DNA of 39,290 nt. Source: Coriobacteriia bacterium. GTDB lineage: Bacteria > Actinomycetota > Coriobacteriia > Anaerosomatales > SLCP01. A model generated the notes under the pieces. It was given only the letters and a program-made list of their open reading frames with translations, was not told the DNA's origin and did not search any database. The position numbers and the translations under genes are program-made. Of this stretch, positions 31,856 to 39,290 are shown piece after piece. Positions within the stretch are counted from its first letter, which is position 1, and each line of letters begins with the position of its first letter. The stretch is from assembly GCA_007121015.1 (NCBI GenBank), contig SKMN01000079.1, forward strand, positions 1 to 39,290, read 5' to 3'.

Positions 31856-34800
31856 ATGACGTCGAGAACTGATAGCAGCGTGAAGATGCGCCCTTCACCG
31901 TGGGACCTGGCCGAGGTGGACGACGCGGCGGTCACATGTCTGATCGAGCAGCGCGGACTGTCGCCCGTCGTAGCGCGGATACTGGTCGCCCGTGGGATCC
32001 ACACTCCCGCTGCCGCAGACCGTTTCTTGGAGCCGAGCCTCGACGTGGAGTGGCACTCGCCGAGTGCGATCCCCGGCATGGACGAGGTCGCGTCGCGGGT
32101 GGCCCGGGCGATCACCGAGGGGGAGCGCATCGTCGTCTTCGGGGATTTCGACCTCGACGGGATCTCCTCGGCGGCGCTCATGGGACGCGGACTCACTGCA
32201 CTCGGTGCGAAGGTGCGCGCGACGGTACCCGATCGTTTCGCAGAAGGATACGGCCTGACCACCGCGAGCGTCGAGCGCCTCATCCGTTGGGCTCCTGACC
32301 TCGTGATCACCGTCGACTGCGGCATCTCCTCCGCGGCCGAGGTGGAGCTGTTGCGCTCGACCGGTATAGACGTCGCTGTGACCGACCACCACGAACCGGG
32401 CAAGGCCGTGCCCGAGGGCGTGCCGGTCACCGATCCCAAGCTCGAGCCGGGCAACCCGTCGTCCGCGCTCGCGGGAGCCGGCGTCGCGCTCAAGCTCATC
32501 GGTGCGGTCGGCTCGCTTCTCGGGCGCAACGACCTGTGGCGCGAGCTGACGGACCTTGCGTCGCTCGGGACCATCGCCGACATGGTGCCGCTCGTGGGGG
32601 AGAACCGTGCACTGGTCGCCGACGGTATCGAGCGTATTCGACGCACCCCGCGCCCCGGTCTGGCCGCACTGGCCTCGATCGCGGGATGCGACGTGACGGC
32701 GGTCGGGGCGGACGAGGTCGCGTTCCAGCTCGCACCGCGCCTCAACGCCGCCGGACGCATGGCCGATCCTCACGTCGCTCTCGACCTGCTGTTGAGCGAC
32801 GACCCGATCGAAAGCGAGGGGCTCGCCCTCGACCTCGACGGCTTCAACCGCCTCAGGCAGACGACCGAGCGGGAGATGAGTGCGGCGGCGGTCGCAATGG
32901 CGGAGCGCCAGTTCGCTCCGGGCGACCGCGCGCTCGTGCTCTCAGCGGAGGGGTGGCACGACGGCGTCAAAGGGATTGTCGCATCGCGCCTCGCAGCGCG
33001 GTTCGGCGTACCGACGCTCGTGTTCAACGTGGAGGACGGCATCGCCCGGGGCTCTGGCCGCTCCGTGGGCGACGTCGACCTGTTTGCGGCGGTCTCCTCG
33101 GTGGCCGATGTCCTCGACCGGTTCGGTGGACACGCGGCGGCGATCGGGGTGACCCTTTCCGCCGACCGCGTACCGGAGTTGCGCGAGCGCCTGCACCAGC
33201 ACCTTGAGACGGTCCCGGCCGATGCGTTCGTGACGCCGTCCGTCGTCGACGCGGAACTCTCTCTGAGCGACGTGAGCATCGAACTCGCCGCCGAGGTCGA
33301 GATGCTCGCGCCCTTCGGGTTCGGCAACCCGCGACCCCGCTTCGGCGCGAGCGGGGTGTTCATGTCTTCGCGCGAGCGGGTCGGTCGGGCATCGGAGCAC
33401 CTCAGGTTCAGCGCGTACGACGGGGCTGATTCCGTGGGGGCGATCGCGTTCCGGTGCGCGGAGATCGAACGGGTCGCAGCGTGCGACGCAGCAGTCGATC
33501 TCACGTTCGAGGTCCAGGCGGACTCGTGGCGAGGGCGCAAGCGCGTCCAGATGTTCGTCCGCGACATCGCGGTCCACGAGCTGGACGCCTCCGCCCCCGC
33601 CGCCGAGCTCGTCGAAGACCTGTTCGCGCACGCCGACGAGATCCTCGCTCGCGAGGAGTACGCGGGCATCGCCGAGGCCGACTCCTTCCACACCAAGCTC
33701 GTAGGCGTGACGTTCGAAGGCAGGCAGGAGGTGGTCGCCGGACTCGATCCGGGCACGCCGCTTCGGATCGTTCGCCAGCCGGAGAACGAGTACGACTCCA
33801 ACGCGATCGCACTGCACGAGCCGCACGGCGCCCAGGTCGGGTTCTTCAACCGGCGACTGGCCGCCGCGCTTGCGCCGGTCATCGACGCGGGGGTGGAGTA
33901 CGACGTCGAGGTCACCGACATCACGGGCCTTGCCGAGGAGCGCTCGCGCGGGGTGAACGTGCTCGTCACGCGCCGCGACCGTATCTCCGAAGTGGCCGAG
34001 GAGATCGATGTCGTAGCACGTCGCGCCGAGTTCGCCCGCCTCGCGCCTGAGGCTCTCGAGAGCGAACTCGTGCGCGCGTTCATAGGGGAGGGCAGCTTGC
34101 ACGATGCTCAGCGGGCCGCCCTCGAAGAGCTTGCGGCCGGCCGGCGTTGCCTGACGGTCATGGCGACCGGACGGGGCAAGTCGCTCATCTTCCACCTGCA
34201 CGCGGCGCGGACCGCGCTCGCCGAGCGGCGAGCATCGGTGTTCGTGTTCCCGCTGCGGGCGCTCGTGGCCGACCAGGCGTTCCACCTCGAAGAGGTCATG
34301 GCGGGGCTCGGGGTGGGTGTCTGCACCCTCACAGGCGAGTCTCCGCCTGCCGCGCGTGACGAGGGGTTCGCGGCGCTGCGCTCCGGCGACCTCGACGTCG
34401 TGCTCACGACTCCGGAGTTCCTCGTGCACCACTGCGAGCGGTTCGCCGCGACGGGCAGGATCGGGTTCGCTGTGGTCGACGAGGCTCACCACGTGGGTTC
34501 CGCGCGCGCGGGTCACCGGCCGGCGTACGGGAGGCTCGGCGAGGCTTTCGAGACGCTCGGCAGGCCCTCCGTGCTCGCGGTCACCGCGACCGCAGGCGAC
34601 ACCACTGCCGCGGCTATCCGCCAGACGCTCGGCATAGAGACCGTCGTGACCGATCCGACGGTGCGCACGAACCTGCTGATCGAGGACAAGCGCGGGTGTG
34701 CCGACAAGGACTCCTACCTCGCGGCGCTCACGTCCCGCGGCGACAAGACCATCATCTACGTCAACTCTCGCGAGCAGTCGGTCAAGCTCGCCCGTATGCT

Positions 34801-35500
34801 GCGCAAACGTGCCCCGCAGATCGCGATGCGCACCGCGTTCTACAACGGTGGATTGGCACGATCTGCGCGCCATGCGGTCGAGCGCGCGTTCCGCGCCGGT
34901 GACGTGAGCTGCGTGATCGCCACGAGCGCGTTCGGTGAGGGCGTCAACATCCCCGACGTACGCCACGTCGTCCTCTACCACCTGCCCTTCAACGACATCG
35001 AGTTCAACCAGATGTGTGGGAGGGCGGGGCGTGACGGGGTCGCGTCCCGCATCCACCTGCTCTTCGGTCCGCGTGACGCGCGCGTGAACGAGGTCGTGCT
35101 CGCGAGCGTCGCCCCACCGCGCGACGACCTCGCGGCGCTCTACTCGGCCCTCAAAGAGCTGCACGCCGCCTCTGGTGCAGCGTTCGAGATCACGAACGCG
35201 GAACTCGCGGAGCGTGTGGCGAAGCGTCGCCCCCGGACCTCGATGAACGAACGCGGCGTGTCGACGGGGGTAGGTATCTTCCGGGAGCTCGGTCTGCTCG
35301 AGTCAGAAGGGCATAGCGTGTACCGGCGCCTCTCACTCGTCCCCGAACCGCAGCAGGTCGAGCTTGCGACCTCGGTCAGGTATGCCGAGGGTCTCGAGGA
35401 GATAGCCGAGTTCCGCCGTTTCAAGGAGTGGGCGCTCGGCACTACGGCGTGCGAGTTGCTGGAACGGTTCAACCGCCCTATCCTTCCATCACGACCCTAA
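31856..35500 (+). CDS. RecJ exonuclease-HIRAN-RecQ-like helicase fusion protein
   Basis: A single 1214-residue frame with three functional parts. Residues ~1-590 are RecJ, the 5'-3' single-strand exonuclease: DHH phosphoesterase motifs GDFDLDG (D97, D99, D101), TVDCGIS, TDHHEPG (D177-H-H179), NAAGRM (297-302), and the DHHA1 part with FGGHAAAIGV (H426). Residues ~614-692 form a HIRAN domain (LVGVTFEGRQ, PENEYDSNAIAL, VGFFNRRLA), known elsewhere to bind DNA 3' ends. Residues ~745-1075 are an SF2 RecQ-like helicase: MATGRGKSLIFHL (K775), VFPLRALVADQ, DEAH (875-878), FGEGVNIPD and QMCGRAGRDG (R1056, R1059). The ~140-residue C-terminus is helical, with no RQC cysteine set. Start: ATG 31856 fits a leaderless promoter; ATG 31847 is possible. 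No frameshift or stop interrupts the frame. rel follows after 22 bases. Confidence 0.93.
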   Translation: MTSRTDSSVKMRPSPWDLAEVDDAAVTCLIEQRGLSPVVARILVARGIHTPAAADRFLEPSLDVEWHSPSAIPGMDEVASRVARAITEGERIVVFGDFDLDGISSAALMGRGLTALGAKVRATVPDRFAEGYGLTTASVERLIRWAPDLVITVDCGISSAAEVELLRSTGIDVAVTDHHEPGKAVPEGVPVTDPKLEPGNPSSALAGAGVALKLIGAVGSLLGRNDLWRELTDLASLGTIADMVPLVGENRALVADGIERIRRTPRPGLAALASIAGCDVTAVGADEVAFQLAPRLNAAGRMADPHVALDLLLSDDPIESEGLALDLDGFNRLRQTTEREMSAAAVAMAERQFAPGDRALVLSAEGWHDGVKGIVASRLAARFGVPTLVFNVEDGIARGSGRSVGDVDLFAAVSSVADVLDRFGGHAAAIGVTLSADRVPELRERLHQHLETVPADAFVTPSVVDAELSLSDVSIELAAEVEMLAPFGFGNPRPRFGASGVFMSSRERVGRASEHLRFSAYDGADSVGAIAFRCAEIERVAACDAAVDLTFEVQADSWRGRKRVQMFVRDIAVHELDASAPAAELVEDLFAHADEILAREEYAGIAEADSFHTKLVGVTFEGRQEVVAGLDPGTPLRIVRQPENEYDSNAIALHEPHGAQVGFFNRRLAAALAPVIDAGVEYDVEVTDITGLAEERSRGVNVLVTRRDRISEVAEEIDVVARRAEFARLAPEALESELVRAFIGEGSLHDAQRAALEELAAGRRCLTVMATGRGKSLIFHLHAARTALAERRASVFVFPLRALVADQAFHLEEVMAGLGVGVCTLTGESPPAARDEGFAALRSGDLDVVLTTPEFLVHHCERFAATGRIGFAVVDEAHHVGSARAGHRPAYGRLGEAFETLGRPSVLAVTATAGDTTAAAIRQTLGIETVVTDPTVRTNLLIEDKRGCADKDSYLAALTSRGDKTIIYVNSREQSVKLARMLRKRAPQIAMRTAFYNGGLARSARHAVERAFRAGDVSCVIATSAFGEGVNIPDVRHVVLYHLPFNDIEFNQMCGRAGRDGVASRIHLLFGPRDARVNEVVLASVAPPRDDLAALYSALKELHAASGAAFEITNAELAERVAKRRPRTSMNERGVSTGVGIFRELGLLESEGHSVYRRLSLVPEPQQVELATSVRYAEGLEEIAEFRRFKEWALGTTACELLERFNRPILPSRP

Positions 35501-35522
35501 CCGCTGAGGAGGACCGTATTTC

Positions 35523-37739
35523 GTGCCTGCGACGATCGAGCAGATAGAGGAGCAGGTCAAGAAGTACATCCCTGATGCCGACCTCACGGGGCTCGACGAG
35601 GCATACGCGCTCGCCGTCGAAGCGCACGAGGGGCAGACGCGCAAGTCCGGAGAGCCGTTCGTCAAGCACCCTATCGAGGTCTGCCTCATCCTGGCCGAGC
35701 TCCATCTCGACACCGCCACCCTGAAGGCCGCTCTCCTCCATGACGTCGTCGAGGACTCACGCTACGATCTCGCAGAACTGCGCGAACGTTTTGGTGACGA
35801 GGTCGCGGAGCTCGTAGATGGCGTGACCAAACTCGGTAAGATCGAGTTCGAGTCGCTCTCCGAGGCGCAGAGCCAGAACCTGCGCAAGATGCTCATCGCG
35901 ATGGCCAAGGACATCCGGGTCATCTTGATCAAGCTCGCCGATCGCCTTCACAACATGCGCACGCTCTCGGCGCTGCCAGCGGAGCGCCGTCGCGAGAAGG
36001 CGGTCGAGACGATGGAGATATACGCGCCGCTCGCGCACCGTCTCGGCATATCGAGCATCAAGTGGGAGCTCGAGGACCTCTCCTTCTACTACCTCGAACC
36101 CCGCAAGTTCCACCAGGTGCAGAAGATGGTCGCCGAGAGCCGCGCGGCGCGTGAGGCCTATCTGCAGCAGGTCATCGACCAGCTCCAGGGCGAATTGGCG
36201 ACTATCGGTGTCGAGGCGGAGATCTCCGGGCGGCCCAAGCACCTGTACAGCATCTACCAGAAGATGTCTCAGAAAGGCAAAGACTTCAACGAGATCTACG
36301 ACCTCATCGCGTTGCGGGTGATCGTCGATTCGGTCAAGGACTGCTACGGCGCGCTCGGTACGGTGCACTCGATCTGGAAGCCGGTGCCGGGCCGATTCAA
36401 AGACTACGTGGCGATGCCCAAGTTCAACATGTACCAGTCGCTGCACACGACCGTCATCGGGCCTGCGGGCCGTCCGCTCGAGATCCAGATCCGGACCGAG
36501 GAGATGCACCGTACCGCCGAGTACGGCATTGCGGCACACTGGCGCTACAAAGAAGGGAACCGCGGAGACGAGAGCTTCGACGAGCGCCTCGCGTGGCTGC
36601 GCCAGATGCTCGAGTGGCAGACCGAGCTCAAAGACCCTCGCGAGTTCATGGAGGCCCTCAAGATCGACCTGTTCGAAGACGAGGTCTTCGTGTTCACGCC
36701 CAAGGGTGACGTCCGCTCGATGCGCCGTGGGTCGACGCCCATCGACTTCGCATACGCGATCCACACCGAGGTCGGGCACCACTGCGTGGGCGCCAAGGTG
36801 AACGGCGCGATCGTCCCTCTCGGCTACGAACTGCAGATGGGCGACCGGGTCGAGATCCTCACGAACAAGAACTCGTGGCCGAGCCGTGACTGGCTCAACA
36901 TCGTCAAGACCTCCTCGGCCAGGAGCAAGATCCGGAGCTACTTCAGCAAGGCGAGCCGTGAGGATGATCTGCAGCGAGGGCGCGACGAGCTCGGCAAGGT
37001 GATGCGCAAGCACGGGCTCGGCATCAGTTCGTCTGCCGCGACCCGGGCGCTGCAGGCGGTGGCGACGGAGATGAACTTCCAGGCCGCCGACGACCTGCTC
37101 GCACACATCGGCGGCGGCAAGGTCTCGGCGAAGCAGGTCGCCGGCAAGCTGCTCAAGCACATGTCGGCTGATGCCGGCAAACCCCAACCCGAGCCCGAGC
37201 CGGAGGTCCTGCCGCTCACCCGGCCGATGACACCGCCGCGCTCGAAGCGGCGCAAGTCCGGTGGCGGCATCAAGGTCAAGGGGATCGACGACGTGCTCGT
37301 ACGCCTCGCGCGTTGCTGCACTCCGGTGCCCGGGGACGACATCGTCGGGTTCGTCACGCGCGGGCGCGGCGTCTCGGTCCACCGCAGGGACTGCTCCAAC
37401 GCGGCCGAACTCCTCAAGAGCCCAGAGCGCATCCTCGAGGTGGAGTGGGACCGCGGTACCGACAGCACGTACCAGGTCGACATCGTCATCGAGGCGGTCG
37501 ATCGCACGCGGCTCCTCCAGGAGGTGACCTCGAGTCTCGCCGAGGCGGGCGTGAACGTGCTCGCCGCGCACGCGGCGACCGACCGCGACGGGATATCGAC
37601 GATGCGGTTCTTGATCGAGCTCGGCAACATGGAACAGCTCACGCCGCTCCTGCGCGAGGTGCGCTCGATCGACGGGGTCTTCGAAGCGGCCCGCACCCTG
37701 CCGGGGGAGGCGCACATGCAGCGGAAGGGGAAGACCTGA
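35523..37739 (+). CDS. rel: Bifunctional (p)ppGpp synthetase/hydrolase Rel
   Basis: A 738-residue long RelA/SpoT homologue that makes and degrades the stringent-response alarmone. The N-terminal HD hydrolase is intact (LLHDVVEDS, H73-D74 and E77-D78). The synthetase has LYSIYQKM, YDLIALRVIV, RFKDYVAMPKFNMYQSLHTT and AEYGIAAHWRYKEG. The RFKD motif (R291-D294) is the RxKD form of bifunctional Rel rather than the ExDD of synthetase-only RelA. TGS (VFVFTPKGDVRSMRRGSTPI), a Cys-containing region (LARCCTPVPGDDIVGFVTRG) and an ACT domain complete the usual order. The GTG start has GAGGAGGA about 10 bases upstream. An MBL-fold gene overlaps its stop by one base. Confidence 0.96.
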   Translation: MPATIEQIEEQVKKYIPDADLTGLDEAYALAVEAHEGQTRKSGEPFVKHPIEVCLILAELHLDTATLKAALLHDVVEDSRYDLAELRERFGDEVAELVDGVTKLGKIEFESLSEAQSQNLRKMLIAMAKDIRVILIKLADRLHNMRTLSALPAERRREKAVETMEIYAPLAHRLGISSIKWELEDLSFYYLEPRKFHQVQKMVAESRAAREAYLQQVIDQLQGELATIGVEAEISGRPKHLYSIYQKMSQKGKDFNEIYDLIALRVIVDSVKDCYGALGTVHSIWKPVPGRFKDYVAMPKFNMYQSLHTTVIGPAGRPLEIQIRTEEMHRTAEYGIAAHWRYKEGNRGDESFDERLAWLRQMLEWQTELKDPREFMEALKIDLFEDEVFVFTPKGDVRSMRRGSTPIDFAYAIHTEVGHHCVGAKVNGAIVPLGYELQMGDRVEILTNKNSWPSRDWLNIVKTSSARSKIRSYFSKASREDDLQRGRDELGKVMRKHGLGISSSAATRALQAVATEMNFQAADDLLAHIGGGKVSAKQVAGKLLKHMSADAGKPQPEPEPEVLPLTRPMTPPRSKRRKSGGGIKVKGIDDVLVRLARCCTPVPGDDIVGFVTRGRGVSVHRRDCSNAAELLKSPERILEVEWDRGTDSTYQVDIVIEAVDRTRLLQEVTSSLAEAGVNVLAAHAATDRDGISTMRFLIELGNMEQLTPLLREVRSIDGVFEAARTLPGEAHMQRKGKT

Positions 37740-38359
37740 TGCAGGTCCGAAGACTTGTCGTGGGACCACTCGATACGAACTGTTGGGTCGTGAGCGGAGA
37801 GGACGGGACACCCGTGCTCCTCATCGATCCGGCCGACGACGGCGCGACCGTCCTCGATGCCCTCGACGGTGCCGTGCCCGAGGCGGTCGTGTTGACACAC
37901 GGCCACTTCGACCACCTCGCGGCCGCCGGCGAGGTGTGCGCCGCGACTGGAGCGCCCCTCCTCGTGCACGAGGCGGACGCCTCGTTCGTGACGTGTCCCA
38001 CGGGCACGGGGGGCGCGCTGTTCGGATTCGACGTGACCGCGCCGCATCCGGACCGCGAGCTCCGCGACGGGGACATCGTCACCGCGGGGGCCCTCGCCTT
38101 CGAGGTCATCCACACGCCTGGCCACACCCCCGGCTGCATATGCCTGTATGGGCACGGACGCCTCTTCAGCGGGGATACGCTGTTCGCCGGCAGTGTCGGC
38201 CGGTCCGACTTCCCGCGTGGCGATGCGTACGCGCTTCGCCGTTCGATCGCCGAGCGCCTCGCACCGCTGCCCGACGACACAGCGGTCCATCCCGGTCACG
38301 GCCCGGATACGACCATCGGGCGTGAGCGCGCGGTGAACCCATTCTTCCCGAGGGCATAA
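37739..38359 (+). CDS. MBL-fold metallo-hydrolase (glyoxalase II-like)
   Basis: A 206-residue metallo-beta-lactamase-fold hydrolase. Metal site: LTHGHFDHLAAAG (H54, H56, D58, H59), then HTPGHTPGCICLY, LFSGDTLFAGSVGRSDFP and the last histidine in VHPGHGPDTTIG. This set is typical of the glyoxalase II-like YcbL/BLH group that often lies beside rel and hisS. It probably hydrolyses a thioester, but the substrate is uncertain. The ATG overlaps the rel stop by one base, with GGAAGGGG upstream. Confidence 0.92.
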   Translation: MQVRRLVVGPLDTNCWVVSGEDGTPVLLIDPADDGATVLDALDGAVPEAVVLTHGHFDHLAAAGEVCAATGAPLLVHEADASFVTCPTGTGGALFGFDVTAPHPDRELRDGDIVTAGALAFEVIHTPGHTPGCICLYGHGRLFSGDTLFAGSVGRSDFPRGDAYALRRSIAERLAPLPDDTAVHPGHGPDTTIGRERAVNPFFPRA

Positions 38360-38367
38360 CGGCGTGC

Positions 38368-38400
38368 CGAGTGCGTCACAGGCCGCCGGGTCCGCACTCG
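38368..38400 (+). other. Inverted repeat downstream of the MBL gene
   Basis: CGAGTGCG (38368-38375) and CGCACTCG (38393-38400) are perfect 8-bp arms with a 17-base GC-rich loop, 8 bases after the MBL stop. There is no T tract. It may act as a U-less terminator or mRNA end stem for the rel operon. Confidence 0.35.
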
Positions 38401-38455
38401 CTGGACTGCCCTCGGCAGGCCGTGGTCATCGCCGCGACGTTGCTGCATAATCGGA

Positions 38456-38461
38456 ACCCCG
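38456..38461 (+). promoter_or_regulatory. Candidate -10 box for hisS
   Basis: CATAAT at 38456-38461 lies ~36 bases before the ATG of hisS. No -35 box is convincing. Confidence 0.35.
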
Positions 38462-38496
38462 CACCAGACGCCTGCCGAGGAGGACAGCCGCACCCG

Positions 38497-39290
38497 ATGG
38501 ACGTACGCGCCCCTAAAGGGACCGCCGACATGCTTCCCGCTACCGCGCGTGCGTGGGAGTACCTGACCCGCACCGCGCAGGAACTCTTCGCGCGCTACGG
38601 CTACGTGCCGATCTACACCCCGCTCTTCGAGCACACCGACGTGTTCGCCCGCGGCATCGGTGAGGCCACCGACATCGTGAGCAAGGAGATGTACACCTTC
38701 CTCGACCGGTCTGACCGCTCGCTCACCCTGCGTCCCGAGGGTACGGCGAGCGTGGTGCGTGCCGCGCTCGAACACACGCTCGTTCCGCAGGGCTCGGTCG
38801 CGAAGGTCTACTACTCCGGACCGATGTTCCGCTACGAGCGCCCGCAGAAGGGGCGCATGCGCCAGTTCTGGCAGATCGGTATCGAATGTCTCGGCGCCGC
38901 CGAGCCGAGCGTCGACGCCGAGGTCATCGCACTTCTGTGGCGCTTCTACGAGGCGATCGGCATCCCTGGCGAGAACATGCGACTTCTTGTGAACTCGATG
39001 GGCGACGAGGTGTGCAGGCCTGCGTACCGGGAGAAGGTGGCGGCTCACATACGGGCGAAGGCGGCAGCGCTTTGCGAGGAGTGCAACCGGCGTGCGGACA
39101 CGAACCCGCTCCGCGCGTTCGACTGCAAGAAGCCTGGGTGTGCCGACGTGATGGCGGACGCGCCGCTCCTGCGCGACGAACTGTGCGGGGAGTGCAGCGC
39201 CCACTACGATACGGTGCGCGCGCACCTCGACGTCCTCGGCATCTCCTACATCGAGGACCCACGTCTCGTGCGCGGTCTCGACTACTACAC
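38497..39290 (+). CDS. hisS: Histidyl-tRNA synthetase, N-terminal part (cut by window end)
   Basis: The first 264 codons of a class II histidyl-tRNA synthetase. It opens DVRAPKGTADMLPATARAWE, has motif 1 around GYVPIYTPLFEHTDVFARGI, ATP-site TLRPEGTASVVRAALEH, motif 2 VYYSGPMFRYERPQKGRMRQ with FWQIGIECLG, and reaches the histidine-binding RGLDYYT as the window ends. An insert with paired cysteines (CEECNRRADTNPLRAFDC, then CGECSAHYD) is the usual bacterial insertion-domain feature. ATG 38497 follows GAGGAGGA. It lies behind the rel-MBL genes, a common order. Confidence 0.96.
   Translation, partial: MDVRAPKGTADMLPATARAWEYLTRTAQELFARYGYVPIYTPLFEHTDVFARGIGEATDIVSKEMYTFLDRSDRSLTLRPEGTASVVRAALEHTLVPQGSVAKVYYSGPMFRYERPQKGRMRQFWQIGIECLGAAEPSVDAEVIALLWRFYEAIGIPGENMRLLVNSMGDEVCRPAYREKVAAHIRAKAAALCEECNRRADTNPLRAFDCKKPGCADVMADAPLLRDELCGECSAHYDTVRAHLDVLGISYIEDPRLVRGLDYY

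Noticed and set aside
32942-35164. 740-codon minus-strand frame
   Set aside because: Antisense to the recJ-recQ fusion, with no recognisable motif and the usual shadow composition.
35757-37811. 684-codon minus-strand frame
   Set aside because: Antisense to rel; shadow frame.
38360-38496. T-box riboswitch upstream of hisS, suggested by GGAACC near 38463
   Set aside because: The leader is too short, the flanking bases do not match the T-box core, and the expected complement to a tRNA-His 3' end is absent.

Overview
The window is a gene-dense piece of a high-GC bacterial chromosome. Start codons are often GTG, neighbouring genes often overlap by 1-4 bases, and several genes have a -10 box 6-7 bases before the start codon, as in leaderless mRNAs. 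B12-dependent ribonucleotide reductase, formate-THF ligase/FolD, QueH and an actinobacterial-type 23S/5S end suggest an anaerobic Actinomycetota member, perhaps of the Coriobacteriia lineage. That placement is inference from gene content; no search was possible. No mobile element, prophage, CRISPR array or tRNA was seen.

Layout. 1-320: 3' end of 23S rRNA, then 5S rRNA enclosed in a long processing-type helix (end of an rRNA operon). 490-3860: NifU-type Fe-S scaffold domain with a strong terminator, then class II ribonucleotide reductase (nrdJ) behind a promoter with candidate NrdR boxes, and dCTP deaminase. 3860-10330: geranylgeranyl-reductase-type flavoprotein, two small proteins, an endonuclease III-like glycosylase, a DUF1015 protein, the AzlCD exporter, a small CxxC protein and a rhomboid protease. 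10400-14180: LemA, M48 protease, Lgt, a small Cys-rich protein and a DUF3048 protein (envelope maintenance). 14270-18790: pdxST (PLP synthesis), a YebC/TACO1-family protein and ruvCAB (Holliday junction processing). 18830-23810: small Cys-rich protein, isochorismatase-like hydrolase, fhs-folD (one-carbon metabolism), an exported anchored protein, a cold-shock protein and a possible 28-residue membrane peptide. 23920-31770: queH-queA, a convergent ECF sigma/anti-sigma pair, tgt, yajC, an HD hydrolase, secD and secF (queuosine synthesis next to protein export). 31850-39290: a RecJ-HIRAN-RecQ-like helicase fusion, bifunctional Rel, an MBL-fold hydrolase and the 5' part of hisS.

The most notable item is the 1214-residue fusion at 31856-35500. 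It joins a RecJ 5'-3' single-strand exonuclease, a HIRAN DNA-end-binding domain and a RecQ-like SF2 helicase in one chain, a combination expected to resect or remodel stalled forks. Secondary points are the recurrent TGn-extended -10 boxes at leaderless starts, a palindrome over the pdxST promoter, tandem NrdR-like boxes at nrdJ, and several uncharacterised small Cys-rich proteins.
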